Shown: piece after piece, positions 60,236 through 64,000 of the stretch | Numbering within the stretch: the stretch's first letter is position 1 | Layout of the letters: every line of letters starts with the position of its first letter | Assembly: GCA_963698265.1 (NCBI GenBank) | Contig: CAVOQC010000005.1 | Span: forward strand, 124,001-188,000 | DNA from: FEB-7 sp963698265 | Lineage (GTDB): Bacteria > Pseudomonadota > Gammaproteobacteria > Burkholderiales > Usitatibacteraceae | Length of the DNA stretch: 64,000 bases | Reading direction: 5' to 3' | Program-made: the position numbers and the translations under genes | The notes under the pieces: model-generated | The model's database searches: none | What the model saw: only the letters and a program-made list of their open reading frames with translations | Told to the model about the DNA's origin: nothing

Positions 60236-60295
60236 TGGCACTGCAGCATGGGAATGGTCGCGCGACGGGGGTCGCGGACCGGGGAACGCCAGCCG

Positions 60296-61054
60296 TCAAT
60301 CGGCGATGCGAAAGTCGAAAGCCGAAGTGGCCGTGACCTCGCCGGCCGCGCCGCGCGTGCGCTCCTCGAAGCGCACGCTTGCGCCGGCGCCCACGCGAAG
60401 GACGGTGGAGGCGCGCGTCCCGTAGGTCGCGCCGGTGATGAGGATCGAGGAAAGCCAGCGCTCGCGCTCGATCCCCACTCCCGTGTCCGGAAGCGCGCCA
60501 TCGGGCGCGACGGCGCCGTCGGAGAGCATCGCGAAGAGCGGCTCGTCGCCGTCGGCCACCGCGCCCCGCATCGCCACGCGCGCCCGGGCCACCTTGGGCC
60601 AGGGCTCGTCGAGCAGGTGGTTCGAGAGCGCGTGCACGCCCGGCTCCACGGCGCGCACGACGCCTTCTCGACTGCCGAGAAAGCAGAGCGAGCGGCCGTC
60701 GCCCGCGAGGAGGCTGAAAGCGTTGTACTGCGCCGCGCGGCCGGCGAGATCCGCGAGATAGTCGGCGGGCGCGCCGGACCCCAGCAGGAAGTCCGCGACC
60801 AGCGCTCCGCGGGAGAGCGCCGTCGCCCGCCGGTCCGACGCATCGCGAAAATTGGTCACTGCCGCGAAGCGCCCGCCGCGGGTGACGCCCATCCAGGTGC
60901 CGCCGGCCTGGAGGTCGCGCCCAGCGAGGATCCGCGGATGGTCCTCCCACCAGTGGGCTGCGCTGGCCGGCCGGTCGCGCCACTCGTCGCGGTTGGCCGC
61001 GACGACCAGCGGGTAGTCCGGGTGAGCCTGCCAGGCGATGGCGATGAGGCACAT
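60296..61054 (-). CDS. NRDE/TANGO2-family protein
   Basis: A 252-residue protein with the family signature at its start: N-terminal MCLI (Cys nucleophile position), VVAANRDEWRDRPA with the NRDE motif, WMGVTRGGRFAAVTNFRD, and LSNHLLDEPWPKV. It has an Ntn-hydrolase-like fold. TANGO2 homologues have been linked to haem and lipid trafficking in eukaryotes; the bacterial role is unproven. The ATG at 61054 gives the family's MCLI start; upstream frames to 61228 are rejected. Confidence 0.88.
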   Translation of the reverse strand: MCLIAIAWQAHPDYPLVVAANRDEWRDRPASAAHWWEDHPRILAGRDLQAGGTWMGVTRGGRFAAVTNFRDASDRRATALSRGALVADFLLGSGAPADYLADLAGRAAQYNAFSLLAGDGRSLCFLGSREGVVRAVEPGVHALSNHLLDEPWPKVARARVAMRGAVADGDEPLFAMLSDGAVAPDGALPDTGVGIERERWLSSILITGATYGTRASTVLRVGAGASVRFEERTRGAAGEVTATSAFDFRIAD

Positions 61055-61119
61055 GGCGCGCGCGTGCTGGGGCGAGGACCCCATTTTGCGGCAAACGCGG
61101 CGGGCAATGCGGGGCGCGC

Positions 61120-62127
61120 TCAGAGCCTTGCCGGATCGAACCCCGTTTCGCGGTAGATGGACCGGAGGAGATCGCGCCCGATCCGCGCCTCGCTTTCCTG
61201 GTGGACGCTCAGCAGCGCCTTCTTCCACGCCTTCTTTTCCTCGGGCGTGAGCTCGATCACCTTCGAGAGGCCGCTTCGCCGCACCGCCGCCAGGGCCAGG
61301 TCGTTTTCGCTCTTGGCGATGTCGTTGGCGAAGCGGGTCGCCTCCCGCATGGCGCCCTCGAGTGTGGCGCGGATGTCGGCCGGAAGGCTCTCCCAGAACT
61401 TGCGGTTCACGATGACGGCGTAGCCGAGGTAGCCGTGGTTGGAGAGGGTCACGTGCTTCTGGACCTCGTGCATGCGCTGCGTGTAGAGGTTCGAGGGCGG
61501 GTTTTCCGTGCCGTTCACGACACCGGTGCGCAGCGCCTCGTGGACCTCGGAGAAGGCCATCACCTGCGGGTTCGCGCCGAGGGCGCGCATCTGGGCGTCG
61601 AGCACCTTGGAGGACTGGATGCGCATCCTGAGGCCCCGGAAGTCGGCCGGCAGGCGCAGCTCCCGGTCGGCGCTCATCACCTTGAAGCCGTTGTCCCAGT
61701 AGGCGAGCCCGAGCATGCCCTTGGTCTCCAGGGTCTTCAGCAGCGCCTGGCCGACCGGGCCCTGGGTCACTTTCTGCAGCTCCCGGTAGTTGTCGAAGAT
61801 GTAGGGCAGGTCGAAGACCTCGAAGGCGGGCACGCCCAGGGGACCGAACTTCGCGAGCGAGGGCGCGAGCATCTGCACCGCGCCCAGGCTCAGGGCCTCC
61901 ATTTCCTCCTTGTCCTTGTAGAGCTGGCTGTTGGGGTAGACCTCGACTTTCACGCGCCCGCGGGTGCGCTCCTCGGCGAGCCGCTTGAAGTAGTCCGCGG
62001 CCTTGCCCTTCGGCGTTTCGGTGGCGACCACGTGGCTGAACTTGATGACGATGGGGCGCTGCGCGGACGCGGCGCCGGCGAGGAGGGTGGCCGCGGCGGC
62101 CGCGGCGATGAAAGTCCTGCGAATCAC
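61120..62127 (-). CDS. TRAP transporter solute-binding protein, DctP family
   Basis: A 335-residue periplasmic binding protein. The signal peptide (residues 1-23, ending ASA) is followed by IVIKFSHVVATETPKGKAADYF, typical of DctP for C4-dicarboxylates and related acids. The substrate-carboxylate Arg region is RIQSSKVLDAQMRALGANP, and NPPSNLYTQRMHEVQKHV is also conserved. No dctQ or dctM membrane subunits lie on this side; they would have to be elsewhere. The GTG at 62127 has GAGG nine bases upstream. Divergent from the sensor kinase at 62280. Confidence 0.88.
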   Translation of the reverse strand: MIRRTFIAAAAAATLLAGAASAQRPIVIKFSHVVATETPKGKAADYFKRLAEERTRGRVKVEVYPNSQLYKDKEEMEALSLGAVQMLAPSLAKFGPLGVPAFEVFDLPYIFDNYRELQKVTQGPVGQALLKTLETKGMLGLAYWDNGFKVMSADRELRLPADFRGLRMRIQSSKVLDAQMRALGANPQVMAFSEVHEALRTGVVNGTENPPSNLYTQRMHEVQKHVTLSNHGYLGYAVIVNRKFWESLPADIRATLEGAMREATRFANDIAKSENDLALAAVRRSGLSKVIELTPEEKKAWKKALLSVHQESEARIGRDLLRSIYRETGFDPARL

Positions 62128-62225
62128 GGTGCTAGACCTCGCGCGAGGCGAATCAAGGCGAAGGGCCCCTGCGGAAAGGGGCCACGATGAGGCCATCGTG
62201 TACCGGTTCGCCGCAGCCGGGGATG

Positions 62226-62237
62226 GTGGATTTCCAC
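62226..62237. promoter_or_regulatory. Dyad gtgga-tt-tccac between dctP-like gene and sensor kinase
   Basis: A 5-base inverted repeat with a two-base spacer near the middle of the 152-base divergent region. Its place makes it a candidate binding site for the regulator of the TRAP gene, but the motif is short and could be chance. Confidence 0.3.
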
Positions 62238-62279
62238 ATTCCCGTTTACAGGGCGTCGCCGGGGCGAGACGATAGCCGG

Positions 62280-64000
62280 GTGTCCCTCGCCACGCTACCG
62301 CCCCCGGCCGGTCCCGCGACCGCCGCCCCGCCCGCCCGCCCGGCGTCCAGGATGTGGCGGCGGCTGCGCTGGTGGATCCCGGGCGTCATCGTCGTGCTGC
62401 TGCTCGGCGCGACCTCGTTTCTCCTGACGCTCTCCGACCTGCACGAGCGCGCCGAGGCGGGCAACCAGCTCGTGGCCGACACGCTGTGGGTCCGGCAGTC
62501 GCTCACGTTCCAGCTCGAGCGCGAGGCCGAAGCGCTGCAGCTCATCGCCTCCGACTTGGCCGCCGGGAACCTGACGCGCGGCGCGCTCGAGGCGCAGCTG
62601 CAGGTCTTCCTGCGCCGCGGTCGCGAGTCGCTCGTGGTCGCGCTCATGACGCAGGGCGCGCAGTCCTCGGAGATCCTCGCCCGGGACGCCTCGATCTCGG
62701 GCATGGACCCGCTGGGGGCCACGCCGTCGGCCGCGATCGAGGCCGCGATGGCCAAGGCGCTGCGCAGCGGCGAAGCGGTCTTCGGCCCGCCCTTCGCGGC
62801 GCCGTGGGGCGCGGGGCTGGTGCTGGTGGCTCCCGTGAAGGGCGCGACGCAGTCCTTCCTCGTGGCCGTCTACTGGCTCGAGCGCGCGCTCGACGGGATG
62901 GTGCCGTGGTCCTTCGCGCAGTCGCACGAGGTGACGCTCTCGGACGTGACCGGCACGGTGCACGCGCGCCGGGCTTCCGCGGGCCGCGGACGGGGCGTCT
63001 ACACGCACCAGACGCCGCTCGAGATTCCCGGCACGACGCTGGTCCTGGGAACCGACAGCCTGCGCGGGCCGCCGGACTGGATCACGAACGTGATCCGGGG
63101 CGGGACGGTGGCGCTCGCGATCCTGCTCGTCTGGAGCCTGTGGGCGCTGTGGCGGGACGTGCAGCGCCGCGTTGCGGCGGAGCACCGGCTGCGCGAGGAA
63201 GTGGCGTTCCGGCGCGCGATGGGAGACTCCGCGGTGATCGGGCTGCGCGCGCGCGACCTGGACGGGCGCGTGACCTTCGTGAACCCGGCGTTCTGCCGCA
63301 TGGTGGGGCTGCCGGAGGAAGCGCTGGTGGGGCACGGGCCACCGATGCCCTACTGGATCCCCGAGCGCGCCGACGAGTACCAGCGTCGCGTCGACCAGGT
63401 GCTCTCCGGCCAGGCGAGCGCGGCGCCCTTCGAGACGGAGTTCCGGCGCGCCGACGGCGAGCGCTTCCCGGTGGTGATCTACGACGCGCCGCTGCGCGAC
63501 GCCGACGGGCGCCAGACCGGCTGGATGAGCTCCATCCTCGACGCGACGGAGGAGAAGAACGCCGAGGAACGCGAGCGCCTGCAGCACGAGCGCCTGCAGA
63601 CGGCCGCGCGCCTCACCACCATGGGCGAGATGGCCTCCTCGCTCGCCCACGAGCTGAACCAGCCCCTGGGCGCCATCGCGAGCTACCTCGCGGGATCGAT
63701 CAACCTGATCGAGCGCGGGGGCGCCAGCGCCGACGATCTCGGCCCGGCGCTCGCCAAGGCGAGCCAGCAGGCGCAGCGCGCGGGCCAGGTGATCCGCCGC
63801 GTGCACGAGTTCGTGCGCAAACGCGAACCGCAGCGCGTGGCGCTCGACGCCGGGCGGCTCCTCGAGGAATGCCGCGCGTTGGTCGAGCTGCAGGCGCGGC
63901 GCACCGGCGCCCACATCAGCGTGGAGGTCGAGCCCGGCCTCGCGCCCATCGTGGGCGATTCGGTCATGCTCGAGCAGGTGATCCTGAACCTCACGCGAAA
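62280..64000 (+). CDS. PAS sensor histidine kinase, DctB/FixL-like (3' end beyond window)
   Basis: At least 573 residues; the ATPase domain is cut by the window edge. A membrane span at about 31-48 (WIPGVIVVLLLGATSFLL) is followed by a periplasmic sensor region of about 230 residues, a second span (about 277-293), a PAS domain (SAVIGLRARDLDGRVTFVNPAF in two strands, then EFRRADGERFPVVIYDAPL) and HisKA with the phospho-His in MASSLAHELNQPLGAI. The HELNQPL form is shared with DctB and FixL. Divergent from the TRAP binding-protein gene, it probably senses the transported acid. Starts at 62280 (GTG) or 62352 (ATG) are possible. Confidence 0.85.
   Translation, partial: MSLATLPPPAGPATAAPPARPASRMWRRLRWWIPGVIVVLLLGATSFLLTLSDLHERAEAGNQLVADTLWVRQSLTFQLEREAEALQLIASDLAAGNLTRGALEAQLQVFLRRGRESLVVALMTQGAQSSEILARDASISGMDPLGATPSAAIEAAMAKALRSGEAVFGPPFAAPWGAGLVLVAPVKGATQSFLVAVYWLERALDGMVPWSFAQSHEVTLSDVTGTVHARRASAGRGRGVYTHQTPLEIPGTTLVLGTDSLRGPPDWITNVIRGGTVALAILLVWSLWALWRDVQRRVAAEHRLREEVAFRRAMGDSAVIGLRARDLDGRVTFVNPAFCRMVGLPEEALVGHGPPMPYWIPERADEYQRRVDQVLSGQASAAPFETEFRRADGERFPVVIYDAPLRDADGRQTGWMSSILDATEEKNAEERERLQHERLQTAARLTTMGEMASSLAHELNQPLGAIASYLAGSINLIERGGASADDLGPALAKASQQAQRAGQVIRRVHEFVRKREPQRVALDAGRLLEECRALVELQARRTGAHISVEVEPGLAPIVGDSVMLEQVILNLTR

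Noticed and set aside
62128..62279. Sigma-54 promoter for the TRAP gene
   Set aside because: The best match on the minus strand (tggcccctttccgca) has nine instead of ten bases between the GG and GC elements.

Overview
The window looks like a chromosome segment from a Betaproteobacterium. The evidence is high-GC codon use throughout the right 50 kb and typical gene neighbourhoods: pilT-pilU / yggS-proC-yggT, leuS-lptE-holA-proA-nadD-rsfS-rlmH-maf-rng, and polA next to an APH-fold homoserine kinase, a DUF2782 protein and a BPSS1780-type membrane protein. I cannot place it below class level.

Region 1 (1-12,804) is a gene-cassette array of the integron type. Sixteen complete attC sites and one truncated attC separate cassettes whose genes all lie on the minus strand. 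Cargo includes a LysE-type exporter (cut by the window edge), a degenerate 3'-5' exonuclease-like protein, a HicB/HicA toxin-antitoxin pair, a GFA-fold enzyme, a 2H phosphodiesterase, a small Cys-rich protein, a RutB-like hydrolase, an orphan solute-binding lipoprotein, a SUEL-lectin-like secreted protein, a HEPN-domain protein, an NTF2-like secreted protein, a methyltransferase, several unknowns, and one large two-gene cassette with two cation antiporters (NhaA and a CaCA exchanger). Genes read away from the right end, so the integrase and attI should lie just right of 12,804. The next 277 bases carry no integrase gene, so within this window the array is an integrase-less cluster of attC sites.

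Region 2 (13,082-17,600) has a molybdopterin oxidoreductase gene with three single-base insertions, a small membrane protein, and a winged-helix/TolB-like/TPR regulator.

Region 3 (17,619-29,096) encodes a six-subunit membrane complex of the hydrogenase-4/complex I family (hyfB-C-E-F-G-I-like). The large subunit has no NiFe-binding cysteine pairs, so it is best described as an energy-converting hydrogenase-related (Ehr-type) complex. An OmpR-family response regulator gene heads the same operon, and a divergent MASE1-PAS hybrid histidine kinase sits beside it. The small subunit gene carries a frameshift. An EAL-domain gene with a 39-bp internal duplication follows.

Region 4 (29,124-57,480) is mostly housekeeping: twitching motility ATPases, PLP homeostasis, proline and homoserine metabolism, tRNA and ribosome factors, LPS assembly, DNA replication and repair. 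Mixed in are three tandem small membrane-protein genes ending at a clear terminator, and a 947-residue dynamin-like GTPase with a 13-residue repeat tail.

Region 5 (57,524-64,000) holds an octaheme nitrite reductase-like cytochrome c gene followed by ccmI, with an FNR/DNR-type palindrome upstream. An NRDE protein, a TRAP solute-binding protein and a divergent PAS sensor kinase (cut by the window edge) follow. An anaerobic or nitrogen-oxide respiratory capability, with a membrane ion-pumping complex of uncertain electron donor, is the main metabolic theme. Frameshifts at 5.9 kb, 13.2-13.4 kb and 17.7 kb could be real decay or assembly errors; raw reads would decide.
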